Assembly (NCBI GenBank): GCA_963662155.1 | Contig: OY759270.1 | Location: 13,291,033 to 13,355,032 of the forward strand | Reading direction: 5' to 3' | Source of the DNA: Lamellibrachia columna | Taxonomy: Eukaryota; Annelida; Polychaeta; Sabellida; Siboglinidae | DNA: 64,000 bases | In this document: positions 54,401 through 61,779 of the stretch, piece by piece | Layout of the letters: each line of letters opens with the position of its first letter | How positions within the stretch are numbered: the stretch's first letter is position 1 | Notes under the pieces: model-generated | The model's database searches: none | What the model was told of the DNA's origin: nothing | What the model saw: only the letters and a program-made list of their open reading frames with translations | Program-made: the position numbers and the translations under genes

Positions 54401-56833
54401 TGAAAATTGCAATTGAGATTCATAAATACGCCATGTACAAGAATTAGATGTATAGTCATAACTCATAAATGCAGCTTAGTAGGCAACACCAATATCAACT
54501 GGCTATCAGCTTCCATTGCATCACAATGCCAAACACACAACTCAAACTCGGTGCGCAAAAATACGAATTTGTCATCTGCACATGAAACAGTAAATCAATG
54601 TTAAGTGGTACCGGAGATGTGCATTGTGAATTTATGTGTTCAGGGCGGTTGAAAGACGAAGTGGAACAATTCCTAAACTTATCTTTTTCAACGTGTAATA
54701 AACTTTTACACTCCGTGTCAACTCATACATTTTCGGTAGTTCAGATCCAGGTTATTATTTTCGATTCCCATTACAGCGTAGTCGGTCAATCAGATCGTAG
54801 CAAAATTTGTTTGATCCCTTAACTATTCCATAACTGTACATGTATACATGTATTTTATTCAGTTCGACATACAACAGTATGTGACATTTAAACATAATAC
54901 ACATCGATGTTAGTCCACTCATTTGATAACTTTTTTTATAAACCGCACGGCCAGCATAGCTTCGACGGCGTTCTTGCAATCTTGGTGCAGCGGGCAGCGA
55001 TGATATCCAGTGACGGATGATATGTGAATTCCGAATATTGGAGCCTGAACACTACGTTATAAAGAGGTTAGACTTTCGTAGTGAATCTAATACTCAAGAA
55101 ACTACTTGTCAAGACAAACACTTGCAGGCAGCGAGCGATTTTAACAATTGACGCGAGCGATAAATAGCTCCATAGATTATTGATTTGCGCGAGCGATAGG
55201 GAGCGAGAGCGATCGCTCGCCTCAAATATGATGCCCTGATGAAGCATATTATTATTACTACATCCTCACAGATCTCATCTTAAAGAGTTATGGGGGAGTG
55301 AGTCGGCTATTCTATGCTTGTTTAGAATAGAGTAGTTTCAGTAGAAATTTCTGAGATAAACTACCCATATTTTCATTGCTTGTTCTTGTAGTAATATATC
55401 CCAGATAAAATAAATAAAAATGCCCACAAAATGCCAGTTCACATAATTTTGATACCCCATAAAATAACATATACATAAAAGTATGTCATGGTCACTGATA
55501 AGAGTTTCTTACAGGTAAGATCCTACTTTAGCATTGTAGCTGTTGCAGTTTCCATAAAAAATCTGAAATCAAGTATCATTTCCTGTTTACTAGGTTACTG
55601 CTACTGTGCTAGTAATAAAAGCAAATGTCAACAGTATCATGCTTAAAATGGGACGTTTCTCACTGGACAATTACTTATTTTTACAGAACTCAATGGCCAT
55701 TTTCAACATTAACACTTTCCCTGCCACAGAGGCCCTTGTATCTGCATGTGTAATGATATATGACTAATTTTGGCATACTCCAGCATCTACGTGAATGGTA
55801 CGTGTCTAGCAGTCTCAAGTAGTCAATAGTGTTGCCAGATGGCAGCAAGGGATAACGTTATTTAGAAAATAAGTGGGGTAATCTCTAGGTGGCAGCACAA
55901 GACATGTTAAAATGGCACACTTCTAGGACACAGTTGCTAACTTGCTATCTTACATGAATAAGGTAAATGCACAGTTCTTGTCTTTAGGTTACTGAAACTT
56001 GTCTAGAAACCAACCATGACATCACTTTACTTCTTAGCATTACCTGCCAGGAATGCATGCAACGTCAAGTCTCAACTGTAAGCACTGTGTTATTTATAAG
56101 TACCAGCAACTGCAGCAGCATTTTTAACCGCATAATATTCCATTAATAAAACTGGTGAGTATGGTCGTGTCTCCTTTCATGGCCGATGCAAATTTTTCAT
56201 CAAACGACTACACCAATGAATAGGTGAATAAATTAGCTATCCAACCAGCTACAATTTATATGACAATGCAGACAGGTGCATGATAGTTGTCATGGAAATC
56301 AACCAAAAAACATTCTGAACTGGGAAAAATGTATGTTCAGATTTTAAACACAAATCTACTAGAATAGTATTCCACTTCTTGGAGTAGTGACAATGTATGT
56401 ACATATTGGAAAATAGCTCTGCATCACTGTGACCAGCCAGCTTCAGTCGACAAGTCTATAGCTGTCATGAAAATCAACAAAACCTGACCATCTTCGCAAA
56501 CCCAAAACACTGCAAAACGCTAGTTGCCCCGTTGTCATGTCGCTGCATTATTCAGCAATAACAAAAAGACAAAGAAACCAGAAGAGAATCAGACCAAACA
56601 CCAAAGAACAATTTCCACATTAACCCAAAAGGTAACACTAACAACGTTTGGTTGACAAGCAGTGTCAAGCACAGACACTAACAACGCTTGTTTGACAAGC
56701 ACAGACGCACAGACACAAAGAAAGAGAATGTGTACCTGATGTAGATCTGCTTGAGGGCCTGTGCCGAGTTGACACACGCAGGTGGAATGTGAAACAACTC
56801 CTGTATATCGTCCCACCTCTGTTCATCATTCAC
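18087..56833 (-). CDS. ARID2: ARID2 (BAF200) orthologue, 18 exons, 5'-incomplete
   Basis: Subunit that defines the PBAF (polybromo SWI/SNF) chromatin-remodelling complex; nuclear. Exons, 5' to 3': 56833-56736, 41667-41501, 40937-40719, 39302-39235, 38422-38350, 34329-34193, 33918-33842, 33355-33274, 32907-32811, 32561-32352, 30836-30630, 29512-29254, 27828-27710, 27433-23932, 22086-21948, 21296-21063, 19400-19309, 18189-18087. All junctions are GT-AG and phase-compatible, summing to 5,883 nt including TGA. Domain order (residues numbered from the first in-window codon): C-terminal ARID 1-45, ARM-like helical region about 90-450, RFX winged helix about 510-600, low-complexity exon 605-1771, two C2H2 fingers about 1765-1822, conserved C-terminal block 1897-1960. 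Human ARID2 is 1,835 residues, so the length fits once a first exon of about 50-60 residues is added. That exon is not visible up to 64,000. Identification rests on recalled family similarity, not a search. Confidence 0.95.
18716..19275 (+). repeat. Interspersed AT-rich repeat with internal tandem duplication
   Basis: The unit starting TCGAATTGGTGTTTTGTTTT occurs at about 18,719 and again at about 18,899. The tail runs to TTGACCCCAAGTCTG near 19,273. A related copy in the opposite orientation occupies about 56,930-57,190 (shared: ATAATCAATAAAATAT, ACCATAATA-GCAGACATTAAA). Confidence 0.55.
19309..19400 (-). CDS. ARID2: ARID2 exon w17: conserved C-terminal block
   Basis: Encodes [20 protein letters not shown] then [10 protein letters not shown], matching EGPITKHIRLTAALILKNI of the family. 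Acceptor TTGTAG|GAG, donor AG|GTGGGT. The exon is too short for a standard ORF scan and was found by conservation. Confidence 0.95.
19690..19812. repeat. Short hairpin-forming inverted repeat
   Basis: GACCATTATC and GATAATGGTC mark arms that extend inward (CGTTTATTTTATG with CATAAACAG) to a loop around 19,755. Imperfect palindrome of about 120 bp in the ARID2 w16-w17 intron. Confidence 0.5.
20148..20797. mobile_element. Pogo/Tigger-like MITE with TA target duplication
   Basis: 650-bp element with terminal inverted repeats: the left end reads CAGTCGAGCCTCGTTATAAC, and the right end, reverse-complemented, reads CAGTCGCGCCTCGTTATTAC. Each end is directly flanked by TA (20146-20147 and 20798-20799). 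Such ends and TA duplications are typical of pogo-type Tc1/mariner elements. Only short non-family ORFs lie inside, so it is non-autonomous. It sits in the ARID2 intron between w16 and w17. Confidence 0.8.
21063..21296 (-). CDS. ARID2: ARID2 exon w16
   Basis: Starts with [11 protein letters not shown], supplying the last His of zinc finger 2. A Pro/Thr/Ala linker ([12 protein letters not shown]) follows, then [19 protein letters not shown], which corresponds to the conserved AALMALRRGSRN-F-DF block. Length 234 nt, phase 0 on both sides. Confidence 0.92.
21779..21880. repeat. 25-bp tandem repeat, 4 copies
   Basis: Unit beginning ATGAAGTAGTACTCCCAGAT, near identical copies, in the ARID2 intron just downstream (gene sense) of the zinc-finger exon. 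Confidence 0.9.
21948..22086 (-). CDS. ARID2: ARID2 exon w15: zinc fingers 1 and 2
   Basis: Completes finger 1 (C-x4-C-x12-H-x4-H; final HAMQDH) and encodes most of finger 2, which starts CQWEGC and reaches its first His in SFVQHLQ. The family pattern is CLWEGC followed by SFITHLQDKH. The fourth ligand of finger 2 comes from the next exon, so the pair of fingers spans three exons. Confidence 0.95.
22090..22225. repeat. Degenerate tandem repeat, about 3 copies
   Basis: Shared phrase ACATGTATGACCCAAGTCA with CACGTCAGCATCAA, in the ARID2 w14-w15 intron. Confidence 0.6.
22796..23292. repeat. 27/29-bp minisatellite, 18 copies
   Basis: Unit core CTAACTCGTGAATG then CATGATAAACAAC (27 bp) or ATATGATAAACAAC/GTATGATAAACAAC (29 bp). 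Copy order shows a long-short-short pattern in part of the array. Lies in the w14-w15 intron; ORFs over it are artefacts. Confidence 0.95.
23932..27433 (-). CDS. ARID2: ARID2 exon w14: large low-complexity exon plus start of zinc finger 1
   Basis: Single 3,502-nt exon encoding about 1,167 residues, the counterpart of the unusually large ARID2 exon in vertebrates. Early in the exon [14 protein letters not shown] matches the conserved SSLIKQLL motif. Around 25,150-25,240 lies a Gln/Leu/Pro tract, and the last third is rich in Q, V, S, A and P. The Ser/Thr/Asn-rich middle includes a run of TDSA-type repeats near 26,150-26,440. A bipartite basic stretch ([20 protein letters not shown]) near the C-terminus is a likely nuclear localisation signal. 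It ends in CEWVGCQ, the first two Cys of zinc finger 1. Antisense ORFs here are shadows. Confidence 0.95.
27710..27828 (-). CDS. ARID2: ARID2 exon w13: end of RFX winged helix
   Basis: Encodes [15 protein letters not shown] then [20 protein letters not shown]. Corresponds to the wing region of the RFX fold (family: TVFPNHTVKR, then VVGVKRRAIPL). Donor ACTG|GTAAGT. Confidence 0.92.
28083..28176 (+). pseudogene. CR1 ORF2 C-terminal fragment
   Basis: Translates as [20 protein letters not shown] and NKLSANC, close to the same region of the full-length CR1 ([16 protein letters not shown]). A few codons are lost before NMF. Antisense to ARID2, in the intron between exons w12 and w13. Confidence 0.8.
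28177..29062. mobile_element. Possible non-autonomous element nested in a CR1 copy
   Basis: 886 bp separates the two parts of what looks like a single CR1 3' end. Its left edge (GGTTACTGGGGCGGCTAAT) and the reverse complement of its right edge (GGTAGTTGGGTGGCTATT) are similar, suggesting imperfect terminal inverted repeats. No coding potential was recognised inside. Confidence 0.35.
29063..29215 (+). mobile_element. CR1 3' tail
   Basis: Starts with [14 protein letters not shown] (full copy: KNKVDTYLRRAGY) and continues through the CR1 3' UTR block around TTGTTGGACTCTTGATAAG to CTTTGGATGGCAATCTTGTT. It ends about 40 bp from the ARID2 w12 donor. It is probably the continuation of the fragment at 28,083-28,176, separated by an insert. 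Confidence 0.75.
29254..29512 (-). CDS. ARID2: ARID2 exon w12: first part of RFX winged helix
   Basis: After a Pro/Ala/Gln linker it carries [15 protein letters not shown], then [19 protein letters not shown] and [10 protein letters not shown], the helices of an RFX-type DNA-binding domain (family: DSEKFACQWLNAHFE, then MYSEYLSTC). A CR1 3' tail ends about 40 bp into the following intron, close to the donor. Confidence 0.95.
29751..30061. mobile_element. Inserted element with 43-bp perfect inverted repeats and 13-bp flanking direct repeats
   Basis: Arms 29794-29836 and 30021-30063 are perfect inverted copies (left arm begins ATATTAATCATAATTACCTC). The 13-mer ATCCTCAAGGAGC occurs at 29738-29750 and 30062-30074, consistent with a target-site duplication. 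The body has the phrase CTGAAGAAGACTGCGAGATG. A duplication of 13 bp is more retroelement-like than cut-and-paste. It sits in the ARID2 intron between w11 and w12. Confidence 0.55.
30413..30474. repeat. (TA)n microsatellite
   Basis: About 60 bp of TA dinucleotides in the ARID2 w11-w12 intron. Confidence 0.95.
30630..30836 (-). CDS. ARID2: ARID2 exon w11: end of ARM-like region
   Basis: Starts with [20 protein letters not shown] then GIKVVEHVP, corresponding to the family block DMLVCLVSMDIQMFGPDAL followed by VKLIEHP. Ends in a Pro/His/Gln-rich linker. Donor CACA|GTGAGT. Confidence 0.93.
31245..32140. repeat. 63-bp minisatellite, about 14 copies
   Basis: Unit includes ATGAGGCCACAACTTGATGT and TATCCTCTTCATACTCTAG. 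The period of 63 bp is measured between successive ATGAGGCC starts at 31,561, 31,624 and 31,687. In the w10-w11 intron. Confidence 0.92.
32352..32561 (-). CDS. ARID2: ARID2 exon w10: ARM-like helices
   Basis: Encodes [15 protein letters not shown], then [20 protein letters not shown], then [20 protein letters not shown]. The LTL-D--L-V-TLE-LY-L-E-G pattern matches the corresponding ARID2 block. Donor G|GTTAGT. Confidence 0.94.
32811..32907 (-). CDS. ARID2: ARID2 exon w9: ARM-like helix
   Basis: Encodes [20 protein letters not shown] then [12 protein letters not shown], matching the family block LLLDPVDFKTT followed by a helix. Starts at phase 0 after TTTGTAG and ends G|GTACGT. Confidence 0.92.
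33274..33355 (-). CDS. ARID2: ARID2 exon w8: ARM-like helix
   Basis: Encodes [20 protein letters not shown] then [17 protein letters not shown] is diagnostic of ARID2. Donor AAGG|GTGAGC. Confidence 0.95.
33465..33595. repeat. ~25-bp tandem repeat, 5-6 copies
   Basis: Repeats of TACTCTTTAGAGAGGTTCTA with variants, directly upstream (gene sense) of exon w8. Confidence 0.8.
33842..33918 (-). CDS. ARID2: ARID2 exon w7: ARM-like helix
   Basis: Encodes [20 protein letters not shown] then DMLVFR. The I-RNLSFE core is one of the most conserved ARID2 helices. Acceptor TTTTCAG|CTG, donor TTTAG|GTAAGT. Confidence 0.95.
34193..34329 (-). CDS. ARID2: ARID2 exon w6
   Basis: Begins with a charged, poorly conserved linker rich in E, K and R ([12 protein letters not shown]) and ends in the conserved [13 protein letters not shown] block (family: LGINDIEGQRVLQ). 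The charged stretch makes this linker unlike the vertebrate one. Donor CAG|GTGAGG. Confidence 0.92.
34391..34830. repeat. Fold-back (inverted repeat) element
   Basis: The left arm (about 34,400-34,502) and right arm (about 34,709-34,825) are imperfect inverted copies, meeting in GATGGTAACCATGGTAACCA and its reverse complement. A second inner pair, GAATAAAAGGTAAT (34,501) and ATTACCTTTTATTC (34,604), is exact. It could be a MITE. Located in the ARID2 intron between w5 and w6. Confidence 0.6.
36108..36265 (+). mobile_element. CR1 3' tail
   Basis: Reads [14 protein letters not shown] followed by the same 3' UTR block as the full-length CR1, ending near TCTTGGATGGGAATTTTGTT. A 5'-truncated copy, antisense to ARID2, in the intron between w5 and w6. 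Confidence 0.75.
38350..38422 (-). CDS. ARID2: ARID2 exon w5 (73 nt)
   Basis: Phase 0 start after ATTTCAG; encodes [20 protein letters not shown] plus LFDK, an amphipathic helix in the ARM-like region. Donor AAGG|GTGAGT. Confidence 0.88.
39235..39302 (-). CDS. ARID2: ARID2 exon w4 (68 nt)
   Basis: Short exon, acceptor TTTGTAG|GG and donor ACA|GTAAGT. Encodes [20 protein letters not shown] plus HT and joins to [15 protein letters not shown] of the next exon, matching the ARID2 pattern in which a GS-EEW-RDF stretch runs into a FWK-EV-DLI stretch. Phases fit both neighbours. Confidence 0.88.
39545..40638. repeat. 24-bp minisatellite, about 45 copies
   Basis: Plus-strand unit GGTCTGCCAGGGGGTGGAGT plus GTAA. 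Because 24 is a multiple of three and few units carry stops, frames on both strands stay open for hundreds of codons; these are not independent genes. It lies in the ARID2 w3-w4 intron, 81 bp from exon w3. In gene sense each unit contains CTCCACCCCCTGGCAG, which resembles a 3' splice site. Confidence 0.97.
40719..40937 (-). CDS. ARID2: ARID2 exon w3: start of ARM-like region
   Basis: Contains [19 protein letters not shown], near-identical to the diagnostic ARID2 block that begins the ARM-like helical scaffold, followed by [21 protein letters not shown]. The acceptor at 40938 directly abuts a 19-bp tandem repeat. The donor at 40718 lies about 80 bp upstream (in gene sense) of a 1.1-kb minisatellite, and the reading frame stays open through that donor into the minisatellite. 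Confidence 0.96.
40943..41040. repeat. 19-bp tandem repeat, 5 copies, abutting a 3' splice site
   Basis: Unit ATAAGATCATGTGGATAAA. It starts about 6 bp from the acceptor of ARID2 exon w3, so in gene sense it forms the branch-point/polypyrimidine region of that intron. Confidence 0.9.
41087..41245. repeat. Inverted repeat, 18-bp arms
   Basis: ATACACAACTATTTTACT near 41,112 and its reverse complement AGTAAAATAGTTGTGTAT near 41,223 are separated by about 95 bp, in the w2-w3 intron. Confidence 0.5.
41501..41667 (-). CDS. ARID2: ARID2 exon w2: end of ARID and acidic linker
   Basis: Completes the ARID helix as [11 protein letters not shown], then an acidic linker ([13 protein letters not shown]), a basic [11 protein letters not shown] patch and the conserved YKYQQHNV motif found just after the ARID domain in ARID2 proteins. 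Acceptor CCAACAG|G and donor T|GTGAGTC. The basic patch could be a nuclear localisation signal (inference). Confidence 0.93.
41668..43980. other. ARID2 intron w1-w2, 3' part
   Basis: AT-rich with no exon. The CTCCCGG-rich block at 42,800-42,880 (CTCCCGGAATCACCGGGAGA) is a small palindromic cluster and may be a repeat relic. Confidence 0.4.
43990..44757. repeat. 50-bp minisatellite, about 15 copies
   Basis: Unit contains CCTAACCTGAGTAAAGTAAC and ACCTGAACACCGTCTCTATC; the period of 50 bp is exact over several copies. In the 15-kb w1-w2 intron. Confidence 0.95.
45195..46200. repeat. 69-bp minisatellite, block 1, with 346-bp higher-order repeat
   Basis: Unit has GATTCTAGAGAGGGTAGTGA, CGTGCCATCGCACACTGTCT and CTTGTACCAATCTGTCCTA. 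Five-unit groups starting at 45,581 and 45,927 repeat with a 346-bp offset (5 x 69 plus 1). 69 is a multiple of three, giving spurious ORFs. Confidence 0.95.
46201..47506. mobile_element. Insertion splitting the 69-bp minisatellite
   Basis: 1.3 kb of unrelated sequence between two blocks of the same array. The left edge reads CAGGGTTCGAAATAGCCGGG, a DNA-transposon-like start. A plus-strand stretch at about 46,495-46,550 reads [14 protein letters not shown], reminiscent of the N-terminus of hAT-like transposases. The rest is degenerate. The right edge is not resolved. Confidence 0.35.
47168..47358. repeat. 26-bp minisatellite, 7 identical copies
   Basis: Unit CTGATAACGCCAACCTCGCT plus GCACAG, practically without variation (the first copy has GGTGATAAC), so recently amplified. 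Lies inside the insert between the two 69-bp arrays. Confidence 0.95.
47507..48210. repeat. 69-bp minisatellite, block 2, 10 copies
   Basis: Same unit as block 1 but with the variant TATAGATTCTACAGAGGGTA in nearly every copy; the last copies are diverged. Long ORFs in it on both strands are artefacts. Confidence 0.95.
49450..49870. repeat. ~50-bp minisatellite, about 8 copies
   Basis: Unit contains CATCCACATTCACCTTTGCC and CTGTCACTGTTACTGTGGAT. In the w1-w2 intron. Confidence 0.9.
49871..53730. other. ARID2 intron w1-w2, no feature recognised
   Basis: Unique-looking AT-rich sequence with only short unassigned ORFs. Confidence 0.4.
53731..54010 (+). mobile_element. tRNA-derived SINE
   Basis: A box-A-like GTGGTAGAGAACC near 53,759 and a box-B-like GGGTTTGAGTCC at 53793-53804 are spaced about 35 bp apart, as in tRNA-derived RNA polymerase III promoters. 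A unique body follows up to about 54,000. The cloverleaf is decayed and it is not a functional tRNA gene. It lies immediately next to the TIR element at 54,031. Confidence 0.6.
54031..55238. mobile_element. 1.2-kb TIR DNA transposon with 6-bp target duplication
   Basis: The left end CAGGGCTTCACATTTGA pairs with the right end, which reverse-complemented reads CAGGGCATCATATTTGA. Flanking direct repeats ATGAAG lie at 54025-54030 and 55239-55244. Subterminal GCGAGCGAT-type motifs recur at both ends (near 54,060, 54,103, 55,131, 55,153, 55,180 and 55,215), like transposase-binding repeats. No transposase was recognised. A related right end appears near 6,715-6,776. Superfamily not assigned. Confidence 0.7.
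55245..56735. other. ARID2 intron w1-w2, 5' part
   Basis: No repeats or exons recognised. A short direct repeat of ACACTAACAACG lies near 56,635-56,690, close to the w1 donor. Confidence 0.4.
56736..56833 (-). CDS. ARID2: ARID2 exon w1: second half of ARID domain
   Basis: Phase 0 start after TTTGCAG, with donor AG|GTACAC. Encodes [11 protein letters not shown], then the ALKQIYIR helix of the ARID fold; W and the LKQ-Y pattern are hallmark ARID helix residues. The ARID domain binds AT-rich DNA. It is the most 5' exon recognised in the window; the preceding exon must supply the first ARID helices. Followed by a 15-kb intron. Confidence 0.9.
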
Positions 56834-56929
56834 CTGCAAAGGTAAGACCAGGTAATACAATCAATGTAGCATAGGGTACAACAGAATCTTCTTCTTGTCA
56901 CGTCACTGCATTATTTGGCAGCATCAACA

Positions 56930-57190
56930 CCAGACTTGGGGTCAATTACATTATATCAATTCTAATTTCAACTCCACACCAATTACATACTAATTACACC
57001 TACCAATTCCAATTACACCTCAAAAATTCCAAATCAAAACAACAGTATGCAAACAGAGCAACCAGACATACTCAATGCCAAAAAATAACATCTATTTTAT
57101 TTTTAGAGCAGCTAAATTTAATGTCTGCATATTATGGTACATTTATGATATAACCAATATATTATATTTTATTGATTATTTGTGGCGAAT
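56930..57190 (-). repeat. Interspersed AT-rich repeat, second copy
   Basis: The reverse complement matches the 18,716-19,275 family, with end CAGACTTGGGGTCAATTACA and body containing ACAAATAATCAATAAAATAT. Related tails rich in CCAATTCC motifs occur at 60-180 and 2,720-2,850. Confidence 0.55.
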
Positions 57191-60100
57191 AATTTGAGCC
57201 TCTTTCTGGTGACATCAGTAAATGTCTGCTAAATCGCTGATTGAATTGTATCATTTGTTTTCTTGAGTGGTAATTCTGTGTACGTATTATATATGCACTG
57301 AAGTTGCAACAGGTTAAAGTCTATCAACTCCTCTCAACCTACAGACTGCAGCGCTATTTACATATCTCATATTTCACTTAATATTTCCAGCCAGTTCAGT
57401 TCCAAGAATCCAGCCAGAGTAGTGGTAAAAAGAAGCACACCATGTTCACACACAGGGCAGAAACTAACTTCTAAGTCAACACTCTCCATGTACTGCCAAC
57501 ATGAGCAGAACAGTAGAATTCATTTAACAGAACCATAGAATTCATCCAGTCTGTGCAATCCTAAGTATTATCGATTTCCTTCAACAACTAAACCATGTAT
57601 CCACATGTCACTCATTTGATGCTTGGCCATCTCCTTTGCTGCATATATGTTTCTACCCGGGTAGCCAGTGGTAAAAAAATTAATGAACATTTACGACGAC
57701 AGCATATTTTGTAGTGCTCAGCTATTTTGTTGTTCTAAGCAACTGAAGGACTGTATGTTCTTCATTCATGACAGGTGCTGCAGTATGGTTTAACAAGTGT
57801 CACTTGTAATGCCAAAATGGAGAGTACTACATGCCTGGCTACACCCAAGGTGAGATTTACAAATGAAATTCAGTTTTCTACCATGGAAGTAGTGCACTGT
57901 AGAAAGTGCACTGTAGAAAACAGAATTATATACATCAAATAATTCAAACTTGCAGAAATTCATGTTAACTTAGTGCAGCCTTCGAAATAAGAAACAAACA
58001 GCCAAAGTGGTCTTCACATTACCTCTATCTGAAGGGCACCAATGCCAGTATAGGGGGCACCAAGGCCAGTATAGGCGGCACCAAGGCCAACCTGACTCTG
58101 ACCAGAAGGGCATCAAGTCCATTTCACTGACTGTTTACTGAGGGGAGGAGACATCACCACAAAAAGCAGCCGCAGCAGACACCAGGCACATGTTGATGTG
58201 GCTTGGCAAGCGCTTTTCACCTTGCCTGGCGTGATCATTACACACAAAATTATTTGTCACATGGACCATGAAGGCCACTTGGATGCCGCCATCTTGTTTA
58301 CAGCAATATGGTCAGCGAGTGTGTGATGCATTGTGGGATATGGGAATTCCGGTGATGTAATCTATGGAATACCCATGACTTAATCAAGATGAGCTTTCAA
58401 CATTGCAAGAGCCATTCATTCAACATGGCATTGCTGGGAAAATATTACACCAGTGATTGTCATATTTTACGTTATTACAAAATACAAATGTCACGAGCTA
58501 GGAAGGGCACCAGCAGTCACCATGGGCAGGCTTTACGGCAACTACTGGCTGACAATTTGATGTTTTCTCAGAGGCATTGTGACAGATGACTAGGACACCA
58601 TCGGCAATTACCGTCAGGGCCAATAGTTACAGTAACAATGCATGGTTAACCACTATAATTTTGTTTGACAATCATTGAAGCCTAGATGTGATTTTATAGC
58701 TATAGCATATTGACACAATAGTACAAGTCAAATGTCAAGGAGCAGCAGTAAAAGTAATTACTTTGTGCAACATCTCCATTGATCAGACTGACGCATGTGT
58801 GCCCTACAGCTTTTTGTATTATGTCGGTCAGCAGTAACTGCTTGAGCACATGGTAAGAATGCTATGCCAATGATTCATTCAATCATGTCCTCATACTGTA
58901 ATTATGACGTGGTTTGCATAGAGGGGTTTCCTCTGAAGTTTACATTTTGATGGATTAGCAAGAGTGCCATTCCATCAGAAGTGTCGGGCAGCCGTCAATA
59001 TATTTACTTTACTCGGTATAGGTGTTTGGGCATACAGAATAATAAAATAAACAACTTGTAAGCTGTTACATCATTTAAGAAACAATCCGTTGTATGCAAA
59101 ATATACATTCAGTCTTCCGACAGACATGTCAAGGATTGAAAATTTGAAATACAATGTCCTGTACAGACAAGACACAGTCAGCGCAGTCAACCCGTGCTCC
59201 AGCTCTTTCCCACATCAATCAAAATGTGAGTCACCTGATGTTGATGCCTCTGCTTGTGCAAGTAAACATGTATAATGAAGTAACATGTTTCCTGTCATTC
59301 ACCTTGCAATGCCTGCAGCTAACATTTAATAACTAGTACTAACTACTGCAGTGATACACCTGACACAGCATATTCAGTGTCAACGCTGTAAGCAGACTAT
59401 GCAAAAGACAAGAACTATGTTGCCTACCATGAGTGAGACAATCCTTGAACATACTTGCTGCAGCCTGAGCCACCCTCACATCTCATACACAGTACTCAGC
59501 AATTGCATGACATCTACTCATGCCTTGGTCATTAATTTTACTTCCTTGCATACATATGCGGAACTTACATGTGGTAGGCAACTGTGTATAATAAAGCTTA
59601 CAGGATGCAGAGCTGAGCTTTATGGACATATCTGGGCCATTCTGAGCATCTTGCACATGAATGTATGTCAACAACAAAGGTATCCTGATTGTAGTTAGTA
59701 AGATCTGTGAAGTCATCACTAAGGTAGCAAAAACATTGCCTGTACATACCAACTCACTTAACTATGGCTCCTGTGCCAGAGACAGTTGTGTCAGACAGTG
59801 CACAACATCTTGATGCATGCACTGAGTAACACCACTGCATGACTGGACACATAGCACTGAATGACCTGACATGGCTTCACACTAAATGTGACCCATCACA
59901 GCACAATTTTTCAATGTCAAAATTACCAACCAAAATACCTTCAAATTGATGCATGATTTATCAAAATGAGACAGGAAATGGCTGAGATATGTCTCTTTGA
60001 AGTTGCCAGGTCGTGTATTGTTCATTTTGAGTTTATAGAAGATAAAGTTATCACTGGGAGTTCCAGAATATACCAAGGCAAAAGTACTTAGCAACCATAC

Positions 60101-61779
60101 TCTAAAATCTATTCGATCATCAAAACATTTAGCACACAAATCTATAAAAAAAATGCTATCAATTTCTATGTTCAAGGCATTTGTCTTACAAAAAAAAACA
60201 TTAAATGTGTCAGTGATTTTCTAGTGAATGAGAAGCAAATGACCCAGTTATCATCTACACCACCATGCACAAAGTAATCTGCATTTGCAAGACCTTGGCT
60301 GGCATAATCAACATGATCAATAGCAGGGAAAATCTCCTCCGTGTTACTTTCTCTCCTGTTGGAATTGGTCGCCACCAACAGATCGCAGAACATTTGCGTT
60401 CTCGAGCGCATTTAACTCCACTACAACCAACGTCTCTAATCATTCTGAATGCTTTCTACTAGTACTAGATGTACAGAAACAAACCGGCATTAGAAAGCTC
60501 TAAATAGAAGAATTAATTATAACATAACATGAGAAACAATTCACAGATTTTTAAACATGGGCACTGCCATCTTCCCACAACGCTTGGCACAAACTGACTC
60601 AGCCAATGAGAGAGAGCATAAGAGAGTCAGCATAGCAACAAGCTGGGTTTGTTATGCCAAGGGGGTGTAGAACACTGCATTTTATTGGCTATGAATGAGA
60701 TCACAAAGGAAATTCGTAGTTATATTCAGAAACTGGAAATGACGCGCTTTATTTTGATACCAAATGGATGGACTTGGTATTCACCACATAGCAAGTCGCA
60801 TGCCGAGAAAACGAGCATTTTTCGGCATTTAGCATGAGCATGATGGCACCACGGATGGTCATGCTAACAAGTGACATTGCCCTGTGATTTACATGCTCTG
60901 CTAATACTGGTAATGCAATTAGATAGCCACAAACAAGAAGTCCAACCACAGTAAATCAACTGTGTGTAAATCATGACATGGTCCAGTGCATGAAGTATTT
61001 GCTGCATACGATTCCGTTCCAGAAACTAGGCACTGTGGCGTCCATACTATTTAGTACTAATAACCCAGTTGTGACTATTACTCAGTATTAATCCTTTGAT
61101 TCAGGATAGTAGCCACACTGGCACTGTCTGCAACAATCTGACTCAAGTAGTATTCAGTGTTCTTAACTTCCACAGGTGCCATGTCTGGTGACACTGACGA
61201 TCATGACCCTCCACACAATTCTATCATTTGTAGCTGCCAGCAGCTGTGTGTCATTGGCTGGTCTTTCAAACCATTTGTTTAGAGTACTTGTGTATTTTAG
61301 AATTTGCCTGCCTCTAGCTTTGTGTATTTCGATTATTGCTGCAATGACGGTTATTTCAATTTGCTTCTCAACTTACATCATAGAAATTGTAACAGTCTTC
61401 TTATCATTTCCAGTAACTGTCCTTGTTCCCCTGCTCTTTGTAGAACGCGGACAAACAAACCTGTTTTATGAGTGCTTTACATTATCAACAGAAATTAGCA
61501 TCTAGCTCTTACGACACCACTCAGCTTCCTAACTTTTATCTTCAAATATGTCACACACAAACATGCCAACAGATCAAAACAAATATTTCCTTGAAGCAAG
61601 ACTCCCTAGGTGCACTTTATGACAGATCTCCATTCTGTAATGTTGTTGCGTGTCCCGGGTTGCTACCTACTGACCTAGTGATTCGACTAGGTCAGACTGT
61701 ACATTCAGTATGGTTTTATGGGCATCTATCACATGCTATAACATATTCATTCACTCTCAGTCTCACTGAATGTCAGCCA
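57191..61779. other. ARID2 upstream intron, no exon found
   Basis: A 20-21-bp triplicate (GGCACCAAGGCCAGTATAGG type) at 58,037-58,100 is the only repeat seen. I looked on the minus strand for the N-terminal ARID helices and did not find them. Confidence 0.4.
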
